Positions 44,338-54,110 of a stretch of 64,000 nucleotides of DNA are shown piece by piece. The notes below the pieces were generated by a model that worked only from the letters and a program-made list of their open reading frames with translations, was not told the origin of the DNA and did no database searches. The translations under genes and the position numbers were made by a program. Origin of the DNA: Desulfobulbus rhabdoformis (GTDB taxonomy: Bacteria > Desulfobacterota > Desulfobulbia > Desulfobulbales > Desulfobulbaceae); contig NZ_JAFFQA010000004.1 in the NCBI RefSeq assembly GCF_016919065.1, positions 117,460 through 181,459 of the forward strand. The letters are read 5' to 3'. Within the stretch, counting starts at the first letter, position 1, and each line of letters starts with the position of its first letter.

Positions 44338-45294
44338 ATGAATACGCAAGAGAAAATAGGTGTTTTACTGTTGAATCTTGGTGGTCCGGAGCGGCCAGAG
44401 GATGTGCGTCCTTTTTTGCTGAATTTGTTTTCTGATCGTGACATTATTCGGCTCGGTCCCCCCTTCATGCAAAAAATCATTGCCCGTATCATTGCCACCC
44501 GCCGGGCTCCAAAAAGCAGGGCCAACTATGCAAAAATAGGTGGGGGATCGCCGATTCGGGCCAAAACAGAAGAGCAGGCACGTGCTCTTGAGGATGCGCT
44601 TACCCCAGCTGGATCGTTTATTGTCCGATCCTGTATGCGCTATTGGCACCCCTTTGCAGGCGAGGCACTTGCACAAATGCGTGAGGCTGGTGTCGACCGG
44701 TTGATAGCGCTTCCCCTGTATCCCCATTATTCCATCGCTACCACCGGTTCATCTGTGACGGATCTCAAGGCGCAGATGAACCGAATGCAGCTGCAGCTTC
44801 CACTTGAGGTGATTGAGGCCTGGCCGGAGCAAACGGAGTTTATTGCTGCCCTGGCCACCCGCATTACAGAGGGGATTGCATCCTTTGCCGGTGCAGAAGT
44901 CGAACTCGTGTATTCGGCCCACAGTCTGCCTGTTCAGTTTATTGAAGAGGGGGATCCTTATGTGGAACATCTAAAGCAGACTATCGCAGCTCTTGAGGCA
45001 CAAACCAAGGTGCAGGGAAGGTTATGCTACCAGAGCCGCAGTGGCCCCGTTCAATGGCTTGGTCCAGCCCTGCCTGAGGTTATTGAGGCTATTGCAACGC
45101 AGGGAGGGAAGAACATCCTGGTCGTCCCCATTTCCTTTGTCTCTGATCATGTGGAGACCTTGTACGAAATCGATATTGAGTATCGACAATTGGCCGAGAA
45201 TCTGGGGATGGGCTTTCGTTTGACGAGGGCTCTGAATGCGGATCCTCAATTTATTGCCTCTTTGGCCGCACTGGTTAGAGAAAAGTGTGCATAG
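44338..45294 (+). CDS. hemH: Ferrochelatase
   Basis: Inserts Fe2+ into protoporphyrin IX (or coproporphyrin). A 318-residue protein with the N-terminal GVLLLNLGGPERPEDVRPFL, the CMRYWHPF region with the catalytic His, ALPLYPHYSIATTGSS, and the signature VVPISFVSDHVETLYEID with the second His and Glu. It is a stand-alone gene divergent from the hpf-like gene and convergent with rodA (15-base gap). Its presence points to heme made through a porphyrin route rather than only the siroheme route used by many sulfate reducers. Confidence 0.95.
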   Translation: MNTQEKIGVLLLNLGGPERPEDVRPFLLNLFSDRDIIRLGPPFMQKIIARIIATRRAPKSRANYAKIGGGSPIRAKTEEQARALEDALTPAGSFIVRSCMRYWHPFAGEALAQMREAGVDRLIALPLYPHYSIATTGSSVTDLKAQMNRMQLQLPLEVIEAWPEQTEFIAALATRITEGIASFAGAEVELVYSAHSLPVQFIEEGDPYVEHLKQTIAALEAQTKVQGRLCYQSRSGPVQWLGPALPEVIEAIATQGGKNILVVPISFVSDHVETLYEIDIEYRQLAENLGMGFRLTRALNADPQFIASLAALVREKCA

Positions 45295-45309
45295 ACCGAG
45301 GGGAGAGCA

Positions 45310-46434
45310 TTAAACATTGCTGGACGTATCCGGGGTAAAGCTCCGCATACGCACATTCATAATAATGCCGATAGCAAGCAGGTTGGTGAGCAGTGAGGAA
45401 CCGCCGTAACTGAACAGGGGCAGGGGCACGCCAACCACGGGCAGAAACCCCATGATCATAAACAAATTGATCACCGCTTGCCAAAAAATGAGCATCGTAC
45501 AGCCAAAGGCAAGGATAGAACCGAACTTGTCTTTGGCTGACATGGCCACATTCAGCCCCCAGACCAGCATAAAAAAATAACAGCTGAGAAAAAAGAGCGA
45601 TCCAGCAAATCCCCATTCCTCCCCCCATACGGAAAAGGCGAAGTCCGTATGTCGTTCCGGTAAAAAATGAAGATGCCCTTGGGTTCCTTCCATGAACCCC
45701 TTGCCAAAGACTTTGCCACTGCCCACCGCGATCTTTGATTGCATGATCTGGTACCCATGGTTCATGGGGTCGGCTTCCGGGTTGAGAAAGGTCTCGATTC
45801 TCTTGCGTTGATAATCCTTGAGCAAAAATTTCCAGCCGATAAATGCGCAACTCAATCCTGCACCACTGAGCAGCGCCAGGGTAGACCAGCGAAGCCGGAC
45901 ATACAGTGTCATGGAGACAAAGATAATCGCACAGATCAATGCGGTGCCCAGATCCGGTTGCTTCAGGATCAAGACAAAGGGCAGGGCGGTTAACAAAATC
46001 GGTTTAAGTAAGTCCCGCAGCCTGTAGCCTCCGGGGACATTCATGGTGGCATAGCAGGAGGCCAGTACCAAAATGAGGATAAGTTTAGCGGGCTCCGAGG
46101 GCTGCAGGTTGAAAAAACCCAGGTCAATCCATCGCTGCGATCCGGCAATGGCCTTCACAAAAAAAAGGGTATAGGTGAGCAGGATAAGTATGATCCCGTA
46201 AAAGGCATAACCCAGCTTGGCGATACGGTGGTAATCAATCACCAGCAAAATAAAAAGCAGTGCCAACCCCACCGCATAAAAAAATCCCTGTTTGTAAAAA
46301 GTCGAGGAAGGCCCGGTATCCGTTATAAAGGTGGAGCTGTACAGGTTAGTCAAAGCCATGGAGCCCACCAGCAGCAGCATAAGCAGCATGACCCAGTCAA
46401 AATGTTGGAGAAGTCTTCGGTCAAATTGGAGCAT
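45310..46434 (-). CDS. rodA: Peptidoglycan glycosyltransferase RodA
   Basis: SEDS-family polymerase of the elongasome, with about ten membrane helices in 374 residues. Signatures: the FDRRLLQHFDWVML N terminus, the GSQRWIDLGFFNLQPSEPAKL periplasmic loop (quoted in parts: GSQRWIDLG, QPSEPAKL), AVGSGKVFGKGFMEGTQG, and FLPERHTDFAFSVWGEEWG, ending with PVVGVPLPLFSYGGSS. The second ATG (46434) has GAGAG six bases upstream and is preferred. Last gene of the mreB-rodA operon. Confidence 0.96.
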   Translation of the reverse strand: MLQFDRRLLQHFDWVMLLMLLLVGSMALTNLYSSTFITDTGPSSTFYKQGFFYAVGLALLFILLVIDYHRIAKLGYAFYGIILILLTYTLFFVKAIAGSQRWIDLGFFNLQPSEPAKLILILVLASCYATMNVPGGYRLRDLLKPILLTALPFVLILKQPDLGTALICAIIFVSMTLYVRLRWSTLALLSGAGLSCAFIGWKFLLKDYQRKRIETFLNPEADPMNHGYQIMQSKIAVGSGKVFGKGFMEGTQGHLHFLPERHTDFAFSVWGEEWGFAGSLFFLSCYFFMLVWGLNVAMSAKDKFGSILAFGCTMLIFWQAVINLFMIMGFLPVVGVPLPLFSYGGSSLLTNLLAIGIIMNVRMRSFTPDTSSNV

Positions 46435-46467
46435 GATCATCTCTCTTGTTATGCATGGGAGGAGGGG

Positions 46468-48471
46468 TTAGTGACTGAGATCTGAGGTCGCCTGTTGCTC
46501 GGCAATTTTTAAAACTTTTATCCGGTCTTCAAAGTATTTCTTTAATATTTTTGCAGCAATGGGGGCTGATGTCGAGCCACCATGGAGTCCGTGTTCAACC
46601 AGGACTGTGACCACTATTTCAGGGTTAATCGCCGGGGCAAAACAGGTAAACCAGGCGTGGTCCCGGTACTCATAGGGAATATCTTCCTCTTTGAGGTGTC
46701 GGTATTGCGCCAGACGCACCACCTGGGCTGTACCGGTTTTTCCCGCGACCAGAAGGCCAGACACGCCAAGTCGCGCCTCGCGTCCGGTGCCTCGTTTGGC
46801 GTTGACCGCCTCCACCATCCCTTCACGGATGAGTCTGAGGTTCTGGCCCTGCCCAGTGATGCGGGAGATGATTTCCGGCGTAAACTGGCTGACTGTCTCG
46901 CCGTCTGGGTCGATGATCTCCTCTACCAGGCTAGGTTTATAGAGGGTGCCGCCATTGGCGACGACCGACGTCATCTGGGCAATCTGCAAGGGGGTAGTGA
47001 GGTCATAGCCCTGGCCAATGGCCACCGACAGGGTTTCCCCCTCGTGCCATTTCTTGCCGTAGCGTTTTTTCTTCCATTGGGTCGAGGGGACGAGGCCTGC
47101 CTTCTCGTGTTCCATCTCAATGCCGGTACGAGAGCCCAGGCCAAACATTTTGGCATAGCGGGCCAGTCTGTCGACGCCAAGCCTTTGCCCTGTCTGGTAG
47201 AAGTAAACATCGCAGGATTCGGCCAAGGCGCGTTTCAGGGTGACGTCACCGTGGCCAACCCGTCTCCAGCAACGATAAATACGATTGCCAAAACGATAAA
47301 AGCCTGGACAGTAAATACTCGTCTCCGGCGTGATCACTCCTTCGGCCAAACCGGCAAAGGCGGTGATCGGCTTAAAGGTTGATCCGGGTGGATACTGGCC
47401 CTGGACCAACTTGTTGACCAGGGGATGCTGCGGGTTATTGAGCATCGCATTCCAGGCCTTATGGGAGATACCCCCAACGAATTCTTCCAGATTCAGCTCT
47501 GGTGAACTGACCGCGACCAGAACCCGCCCTGTGTTGGCTTCCATGGCGACTACTGCACCGGCATAGTGGTTGAGTGCCATCTCCTCTTCGGCAATTTTTT
47601 GCAACTCAACATCCAGAGTCAGCTTTATGTCGTTGCCTGGAAGGGGCTCGTCGCCCTTAAGGTTTTCCTGTTCAAAGCCCAGGGCATTGACCTCCAGGTT
47701 GTGATGCCCCTTTTCGCCACGCAGGTCAATTTCGCGTAATCGCTCCAGACCCATCTTGCCAATAAGGTCGCCTCCCTTGTAATGCCCTTTGCTCAAAGGG
47801 TCGTCTTCTGCCTTGTCCAGCTCTGCCTTGTTCACTTGGCCCATGTAGCCAATCAGGTGGGAGGCCATGTTGCCGTAGTGGTAAATACGCAACGGGACGA
47901 CCTCAATCTTGATCTCAGGCAGGTGCATCCGGTTGTTTTCAATACGAGCAACGGTTTCCCAATCAATGTCTTCGGCAAGGCGAACCGGTAGATGGCCTGG
48001 AGTGTTGGCCATTTTTCGTATTTTTTCTAAGAGGACAGACGGGTCTTCATCAAGTATCTGCGTGAGGTTTTTTAACCACTCATCATTGATTTTATTATCC
48101 TCACGCATCCAGACCACATTAAACGAGGGGCGATTGGTGACCAGCTCTCTACCTTTGCGATCATAGATATTGCCACGGGGGGCAGCGATTTCAATTGAAC
48201 GGACCCGGTTATTGTCCGCCAAGGTCGAGAAAGCCTCGCCTTGTTGTATCTGTAGGAACCAGAGCCGAGTAATGATAACGGAGAAAAAGAAAATGACGAT
48301 GATGCAGCTATACAATGCCTTTTTCTTGTAACCGCTAAGATCATTTTCATCGCGCGGGGCGAGTCGGGCGCTTCGTACCTCTCGTCGCTTCTCCGTGTCG
48401 AGCAGTGATTCCGTCCGACGACGGTTTTGTTTTCTAATAGGGCTTTTATCGGCTCCGTAGAGATTTGCCAC
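46468..48471 (-). CDS. mrdA: Penicillin-binding protein 2 (elongasome transpeptidase)
   Basis: The class B PBP that partners RodA. A 667-residue protein with a basic cytoplasmic tail of about 50 residues, one membrane helix (about 50-70), a pedestal domain (from NNRVRSIEIAAPRGNIYDR), and the transpeptidase domain: STFK nucleophile motif in GQYPPGSTFKPI, SxN-type motif as ESCD, and KTG in VAGKTGTAQV. Slightly longer than the E. coli protein because of the N-terminal tail. Located 34 bases upstream of rodA. Confidence 0.96.
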   Translation of the reverse strand: MANLYGADKSPIRKQNRRRTESLLDTEKRREVRSARLAPRDENDLSGYKKKALYSCIIVIFFFSVIITRLWFLQIQQGEAFSTLADNNRVRSIEIAAPRGNIYDRKGRELVTNRPSFNVVWMREDNKINDEWLKNLTQILDEDPSVLLEKIRKMANTPGHLPVRLAEDIDWETVARIENNRMHLPEIKIEVVPLRIYHYGNMASHLIGYMGQVNKAELDKAEDDPLSKGHYKGGDLIGKMGLERLREIDLRGEKGHHNLEVNALGFEQENLKGDEPLPGNDIKLTLDVELQKIAEEEMALNHYAGAVVAMEANTGRVLVAVSSPELNLEEFVGGISHKAWNAMLNNPQHPLVNKLVQGQYPPGSTFKPITAFAGLAEGVITPETSIYCPGFYRFGNRIYRCWRRVGHGDVTLKRALAESCDVYFYQTGQRLGVDRLARYAKMFGLGSRTGIEMEHEKAGLVPSTQWKKKRYGKKWHEGETLSVAIGQGYDLTTPLQIAQMTSVVANGGTLYKPSLVEEIIDPDGETVSQFTPEIISRITGQGQNLRLIREGMVEAVNAKRGTGREARLGVSGLLVAGKTGTAQVVRLAQYRHLKEEDIPYEYRDHAWFTCFAPAINPEIVVTVLVEHGLHGGSTSAPIAAKILKKYFEDRIKVLKIAEQQATSDLSH

Positions 48472-48506
48472 AGTCTATGCCTCGTGAACACATCATAAAA
48501 AGGAAA

Positions 48507-49049
48507 TCAGGTGCGCCGTCTTCGCCTGTTATCTGTGCGCAGGCGTATGCGGTTCCAGGGGAGAAGATTGCTTACTGAAAATGTGCGCACCTTTTCAAAA
48601 AAGAAGAAAAACGGATAGGCGAGCAGCATAACCAAAAGGGTACGGATGCACATCGGCGACCAAGACCAGGGGACGAGATGGTCGGGCTGTAAGAAATTCA
48701 ACAATTGATACACCAAATAATGCACAGCCAGGTAAACCAGTCCGATGAGCGGAATTTGATATAAGGGCTCTCTGATCGGTAGTTTTTCATTGGCGGTTTT
48801 TAATAAGAAAAAGCCGCTGAAGCAGATCAATGCGTAACTGCCAAGGACTGTTCCACAGAGTACATCAAGGAAACAGGCCAAGGGAAAAAGAATGAGCAAG
48901 CAGTGAATCAACTCAAGGCGGTAGGCAAGAAAGGCCACAAGAACAAAATAGAAATCAGGGGCGGGGAGCCAGTCTACCTGGGGCATGAAAACCGTTGTCT
49001 GCGCGATGACCAACAGTAGGCCGACTACAATAAAATTAATGACAATCAT
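48507..49049 (-). CDS. mreD: Rod shape-determining protein MreD
   Basis: A small, hydrophobic 180-residue inner-membrane protein with five to six helices (LLVIAQTTVFMPQ, FYFVLVAFLAYRLELIHCLL, VLCGTVLGSYALICFSGFFL), matching MreD in size, topology and position between mreC and mrdA. It links MreC to the PBP2-RodA complex. The C-terminal tail is Arg-rich (RIRLRTDNRRRRR). Confidence 0.9.
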   Translation of the reverse strand: MIVINFIVVGLLLVIAQTTVFMPQVDWLPAPDFYFVLVAFLAYRLELIHCLLILFPLACFLDVLCGTVLGSYALICFSGFFLLKTANEKLPIREPLYQIPLIGLVYLAVHYLVYQLLNFLQPDHLVPWSWSPMCIRTLLVMLLAYPFFFFFEKVRTFSVSNLLPWNRIRLRTDNRRRRRT

Positions 49050-49121
49050 GCCTCAAGGTATCCCCTTCTGGTAGAGGGCTAAGGGTTGTGTCAATGGAAG
49101 ACAAAAACTGGCGTGCCAGGT

Positions 49122-50006
49122 TTAGGGCTGCTCAAGCTGCTTTATTTCGGCCAGGTTCGGTTGGTGAAGAATCAGCAGATGCTCGAGCTTTTGGTAATCA
49201 ACGGAAGGGGTCACTTTGATCTCATGAAACATGCCGCGAGGTTTTCTGATTATTTCAGAGACCACACCAACACGCAATCCGGTGGGAAAGATGCCCCCAT
49301 AACCGGCAGTGACCACATATTCGCCCTCCTGAACTTCGGCTGTTTTAAGAATATACTCAAGCCGATAGGTAAGGGTTCCATCGCCCTTGAGGATGCCTCG
49401 TACGCGCGATTTCTGCAGGAGTACGTCAATAGCGCTTGAGGGAGCAATGGCCAGCAGGACTTTTGCATAGTTGGGAGAGATAGCAAACACCTGACCGACG
49501 ACGCCCTCGTCATTGACCACCGGGTCGCCTTTGGTGATCCCGGCATTGGAGCCCTGATCAATGATGACCGAGCGAAACATGGTCGAGGGGTCTTTGCCGA
49601 TAATGGAGGCGGCAAGCTTTGATTGCTGACCCAGTGAGTTTTTAAATTCCAGAAGTTTTCGCAGGCTGGCATTGGTGGCCATGGCCTCCCGGCTTCTGTT
49701 GAGTTTGATTTCGTTTTCTTGGAGTTGCTTGACCAGCTGTTTGTTTTTTTCCCGCAGGCGAAGACTGTCCTGCAGAATATCCACGTATTCTGATTTGAAC
49801 CGATTCACCGTACTGCTCCCGATGGAAACCGTTTTTTGCAGTGGACCAACAGCCTCAAGGATCAGTTTGTGCAGTGAACCGAATTGCTGGCTTCCCAGGG
49901 TGGAGACGAGGAAAATCAGGGCCAGGGTCAGGAGAACTCCGGCCAGGACGATGACACGGAAAAGCCTGAAACGGCTGGGACGTTTTCTGGAGCTCTTTTT
50001 TTTCAT
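49122..50006 (-). CDS. mreC: Cell shape-determining protein MreC
   Basis: A bitopic periplasmic protein: basic N terminus, membrane helix (about 16-36), coiled coil (about 65-110, LREKNKQLVKQLQENEIKL) and a beta-barrel domain with ASIIGKDPSTMFRSVIIDQGSNAGI and GDPVVNDEGVVGQV. The 294-residue length is normal. Lies between mreB and mreD in the operon; it activates PBP2. Confidence 0.95.
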   Translation of the reverse strand: MKKKSSRKRPSRFRLFRVIVLAGVLLTLALIFLVSTLGSQQFGSLHKLILEAVGPLQKTVSIGSSTVNRFKSEYVDILQDSLRLREKNKQLVKQLQENEIKLNRSREAMATNASLRKLLEFKNSLGQQSKLAASIIGKDPSTMFRSVIIDQGSNAGITKGDPVVNDEGVVGQVFAISPNYAKVLLAIAPSSAIDVLLQKSRVRGILKGDGTLTYRLEYILKTAEVQEGEYVVTAGYGGIFPTGLRVGVVSEIIRKPRGMFHEIKVTPSVDYQKLEHLLILHQPNLAEIKQLEQP

Positions 50007-50084
50007 GGGAAGAAGGTGCGCAGCCTACGGGTACAGTTCACAAAAAAGAATAGAAAGTGAAATCGCTTCTTTAGTTGTTGACGA

Positions 50085-51134
<1,050 letters not shown>

Positions 51135-51212
51135 TTATATAAGTAGAGGTATCAGCGGATGGTGTGCGCTGAAAAATGTTGGGCGAAAGGAGTTGAAAAA
51201 CTATGTACCAGA

Positions 51213-51336
51213 TCTGAATCCAAGGAGCCAACAGGGGAGTGCTGCGTAGGGCGTCGGTGGAAGGCATGTCTGTCGCCAAGTAGCTACAGATTCAGCGAAA
51301 AATTCCACAAAAACGTCCCATCGCCACGGATTCAGG
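51213..51336. repeat. Candidate element(s) with CTGAATCC ends upstream of mreB
   Basis: Begins TCTGAATCC at 51213; a first inverted end (GCTACAGATTCAG) occurs near 51280-51295, and a second (GCCACGGATTCAGG) at 51323-51336. The nested ends match the CCTGAATCCG family. It lies in the 346-base gap between the mreB start and the tRNA gene and might carry or move promoter elements of the cell-shape operon. Confidence 0.4.
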
Positions 51337-51421
51337 GCTAAAATAAAAGAGGTACATTACCAACCAAACCCACCCTTGGCAATCTCAATGGTGCCTTCTT
51401 GAAAAAGAATTTGAGAAAAAC

Positions 51422-51450
51422 TTGACAGCCCTCAGTCAGCATGGTAAATG
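51422..51450 (+). promoter_or_regulatory. Promoter of tRNA-Ala
   Basis: TTGACA (51422-51427) and TAAATG (51445-51450) with a 17-base spacer. The expected start is about 12 bases before the mature tRNA. Confidence 0.65.
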
Positions 51451-51468
51451 CCTCTTCACGAAAACGAA

Positions 51469-51544
<76 letters not shown>

Positions 51545-51551
51545 ACTATAT

Positions 51552-51585
51552 AAAGGGGTTAACTCATTTTGGGTTAACCCCTTTT
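51552..51585 (+). terminator. tRNA-Ala terminator
   Basis: AAAGGGGTTAAC and GGTTAACCCCTTT pair around TCATTTTG, ending in a T-run, 8 bases after the tRNA. Confidence 0.9.
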
Positions 51586-52021
51586 TGGTTTTCGTAGACG
51601 CATCGTAGACGATTTTTTTTATTCCTCAACGTCAACACCGTCTATTCCTCGCAGTTTGCTTCAAGCCTTGATCGGATAACCGGAAGGGGCTTTTCTCATT
51701 CCCTCATCCGCTTTTTGGGACATCACAGAGCGCTTTGTTTCTCACTGGTGAGTCAAAACACGATCAAGAAAACTACTCATTCATGAATGGAGATGATGGG
51801 AACTATTTATTCGCTTTGTGCAGCTAAGAGAGAATAAACTGTTTATCATTACTTGTATCAATTAATTCTGGATAACTTATTGAATTTGCCGATCATTTTG
51901 CATCGTGGCTAATAAGGATTTTTTTCTCTTTTTGTTTTTGTAACCAAGGTGCAAATGTTAATGGAATATCCAGAAGTTGGGTTGTTCTATTTCGGAATAA
52001 AGATACCACCTTGTGCGCTTA

Positions 52022-52049
52022 AATAACCGTTATTACGACATAAAATAAC
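52022..52049. promoter_or_regulatory. Palindrome upstream of mop
   Basis: AATAAC-C-GTTATT (52022-52034) is a perfect inverted repeat, and a third half-site AATAAC lies at 52044-52049, just upstream of the candidate mop -35 element. It is a plausible operator; the regulator is unknown. Confidence 0.4.
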
Positions 52050-52058
52050 AGTATTTTC

Positions 52059-52131
52059 TTGACGAATTATAATATTAGCCGCATAGTTATGGCATTACAG
52101 CGCTACCCACAAAGTGGCGTAATTTTTTTTT
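52059..52131 (+). promoter_or_regulatory. mop promoter with terminator-like hairpin in the leader
   Basis: TTGACG (52059-52064) and CATAGT (52082-52087), spaced 17 bases, predict a start near 52094. Exactly there a stem-loop begins (ATTAC at 52094 pairs with GTAAT ending 52123, with an inner CCAC/GTGG stem) followed by eight T residues. It precedes the AAGGAG ribosome binding site of mop, so it could act as an attenuator or a 5' stabiliser. Confidence 0.45.
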
Positions 52132-52155
52132 ATTATTGCTTTAAGGAGAAGTACA

Positions 52156-52362
52156 ATGGCTCTTAGTGCACGTAATCTTTTGAAGGGAAAAGTCAAAGAT
52201 GTGAAAAAAGGCCAGGTCATGGCTGAGGTAGCCATTGAGGTTGCACCTGGGGTAGAGGTAGTTTCCGCAATTACAACCAGCTCTGTTGATCGTCTGGGAC
52301 TGGCTGCAGGCAAGGATATTGAAGTTGTTATCAAGGCTACCAGCGTTATGGTTAACGCTTAA
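52156..52362 (+). CDS. mop: Molybdopterin-binding protein Mop (single TOBE domain)
   Basis: A 68-residue protein with the typical Mop sequence: ARNLLKGKVKDVKKG start, AEVAIEVAPGVEVVSAIT (in parts), the SVDRLGLAAGKDIEVVIKAT segment (in parts) and terminal VMVNA. Mop proteins form hexamers that store molybdate/tungstate. It is not adjacent to modABC or moa genes here. AAGGAG lies 8 bases before the ATG. Two hairpins follow the stop codon. Confidence 0.92.
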   Translation: MALSARNLLKGKVKDVKKGQVMAEVAIEVAPGVEVVSAITTSSVDRLGLAAGKDIEVVIKATSVMVNA

Positions 52363-52367
52363 ATAAC

Positions 52368-52461
52368 CTCACACCCATTATCTATCCCATTGATGGATAG
52401 GGGGGTGAGTTGTTTTAGCTGTTCTTTGGAGGAGGTGACATTTCGTTGCCTCCTCTTTTTT
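52368..52461 (+). terminator. Two consecutive hairpins after mop
   Basis: First: CTCACACCC with GGGTGAG plus an inner CTATCC/GGATAG stem (52368-52409). Second: GAGGAGG with CCTCCTC (52429-52455) followed by six T residues, a good intrinsic terminator. Confidence 0.75.
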
Positions 52462-52499
52462 ATGCAAAGGATAATGGAGAGCTTGTCTTAGGTTCTTTG

Positions 52500-52690
52500 T
52501 CATTTTCTCCCCAAGGTCTGATTCAAGGAATCTTTCCTGCCGTAATGGGCATGGCCCCATTGAACTACTCGTTGGCCGCGGCCTGCACCGTGAGGTGGTG
52601 AAGATGGTGGAGTCTCTCGAGGATGAAGGCTACCGGGAGGATATGCGGCGGATCGTCAAATCTTGGACCGGTTTACCGCCTGGGGCTTTG
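52500..52690 (+). pseudogene. Possible gene remnant between mop and the GGDEF gene
   Basis: One frame ending at a TGA at 52695 reads through protein-like, charged sequence (VGRGLHREVVKMVESLED, then EGYREDMRRIVKSW) with no start codon or RBS, and without a recognised family. Base use is coding-like compared with the AT-rich neighbourhood. It may be the decayed end of a lost gene. A perfect hairpin (GAGGCGTG with CACGCCTC, 52695-52713) follows at once. Confidence 0.3.
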
Positions 52691-52713
52691 TGGTGAGGCG
52701 TGTGCCACGCCTC

Positions 52714-52877
52714 GGGTGAACTGTCCCAAATTATCATCCCCTAAAGGTGTTTGTTGCTGGCCTCTATGCAGGTCTCTACGCCCTCAACAGATACTCAACA
52801 GCCCTGGCTAAAGATGTGGTCCCACTTGTAAGGAAAATGAGATCCCCCCATGAAGAGGGATTGAGGGGAGTTGATGC
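52714..52877. other. Non-coding remainder before the GGDEF stop codon
   Basis: Short frames here have no support. The segment separates the possible remnant from the convergent GGDEF gene. Confidence 0.3.
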
Positions 52878-54110
52878 TCACCCGAGTGTGTGCCCGTTCG
52901 CTTTTACCGTTCGGTTGCGGCCCATACGTTTAGCTGTATACAGGGCTTCATCTACCCGCTTCAACAGTTGGGGCAACTCCTCGTTGGAACGCGGCTCTGC
53001 CACGCCAAAGCTCGCACTGATACCATAAGGATGCGCGAGGGAATAAATTTCTATCAGTTTACGCAGTTTTTCGGCAAGACTGTATGCGCCATTTAAATCG
53101 ATATCCAGACAGATTATCATGAATTCCTCACCTCCCCAGCGCCCCACAATATCCGCTGAACGCGACGATTGGGTCAATAGCTTGGCGATTTCCTGCAAAA
53201 CGCTATCTCCCACTTGGTGCCCGTAACTGTCATTGACAGCTTTGAAATAGTCGAGATCTGCCATCAGCAGGGAGAAAATGCGACCGTGTTTATGAAAAAG
53301 ATGAAGAGCGACTTCAAGCTCTTCGTCAAGCTTGGAGCGATTGTAAATCTGTGTAAGCGGGTCGGTGACGGAACGCTTTGATTGGTCGAGATAGAGGCGA
53401 TGCACCCGTAGATACTCTCGATTTTTCTGCCTGAGCATGCTGATGTAGGCGTAAACAATGGGCAAAATGGCCAAAGTGAAAAAAAGAAAAGTCAGTATGG
53501 TGTCCAGAATATTCTTTCGCAGCAGTGTTTTGACGTGCGAAATGTCAATATCCGCGCCAACCATATAAGCGTTCCCGGAAGGAGAACGCATGGGGATAAA
53601 AATTGAGCGATAAGTACCCCAGCGATCACTGAAAATCGGCACATAGAACTCATGATAAACATCGTTACGGTGGCTGAAATTTGTAGCGGACGCTTCAAAA
53701 CTCTGTTTCATCATGATGCTCACATCAGGGTAAGGACTGAAATATCGAACCTCTTTCTTTGTTTTCAACTCTTTCTTGAGAGCACTTGAACTACTTAGAC
53801 GGTAGGTACCGTCGCGACCACGCACGACGCTGTAAAGAAATTTAGTGCCAAGACGGTTGTTAAGCTTTGAAAGGTTTTCAATGTTGCGCTGATCTTCGTC
53901 AGTGGTGATGCTTTGGGCATCTACAGCACGGTCATGGAAATCATTGTCCAATACAAAAGGAACTGCCACTGCTGCCGAATAGAGTCTTTTGTCTACCTGT
54001 TCTATCAGACGTTCCTCTTCACGAGAATAACTCCAAAGAGAAAAGATGCCCATAGCCAACAGCGTAAAAACAATCGCTGACAGCATCTTTATTTTTTCTC
54101 GTTTCATCAT
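52878..54110 (-). CDS. Membrane-bound diguanylate cyclase (GGDEF) with periplasmic sensor
   Basis: A 410-residue protein: helix 1 (about 8-28), a periplasmic sensing domain of about 175 residues (double-Cache-like by size, with YMVGADIDISHVK at its end), helix 2 (about 207-228), then a GGDEF domain. The cyclase signature is DPLTQIYNR, the active site GGEEF, and DLDYFKAVNDSYGHQVGD holds metal ligands. No inhibitory RxxD is seen at the usual place before GGEEF (the sequence there is SADIVGRW), so product inhibition at this site is unlikely. It makes c-di-GMP; the PilZ protein at 39510 and Orn at 30241 are possible partners. Confidence 0.92.
   Translation of the reverse strand: MMKREKIKMLSAIVFTLLAMGIFSLWSYSREEERLIEQVDKRLYSAAVAVPFVLDNDFHDRAVDAQSITTDEDQRNIENLSKLNNRLGTKFLYSVVRGRDGTYRLSSSSALKKELKTKKEVRYFSPYPDVSIMMKQSFEASATNFSHRNDVYHEFYVPIFSDRWGTYRSIFIPMRSPSGNAYMVGADIDISHVKTLLRKNILDTILTFLFFTLAILPIVYAYISMLRQKNREYLRVHRLYLDQSKRSVTDPLTQIYNRSKLDEELEVALHLFHKHGRIFSLLMADLDYFKAVNDSYGHQVGDSVLQEIAKLLTQSSRSADIVGRWGGEEFMIICLDIDLNGAYSLAEKLRKLIEIYSLAHPYGISASFGVAEPRSNEELPQLLKRVDEALYTAKRMGRNRTVKANGHTLG

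Larger units (their letters stand above)
51586..52155. other. AT-rich gene-free region between tRNA-Ala and mop
   Basis: 570 bases clearly richer in A+T than its neighbours and without a plausible gene. Near the left end CGTAGACG occurs twice (51593 and 51604), and near the right end lie a palindrome (52022), a promoter and a leader hairpin for mop. Position directly after a tRNA gene fits an old integration scar, but no integrase or duplicated tRNA end is seen. Confidence 0.45.

Noticed and set aside
46582..47382. A 266-codon plus-strand frame
   Set aside because: It is antisense to mrdA, which has STFK and KTG motifs on the minus strand.
51586..52155. A genomic island boundary at tRNA-Ala
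   Set aside because: No integrase gene and no duplicated tRNA 3' end were found; only AT-rich sequence and a short CGTAGACG duplication.
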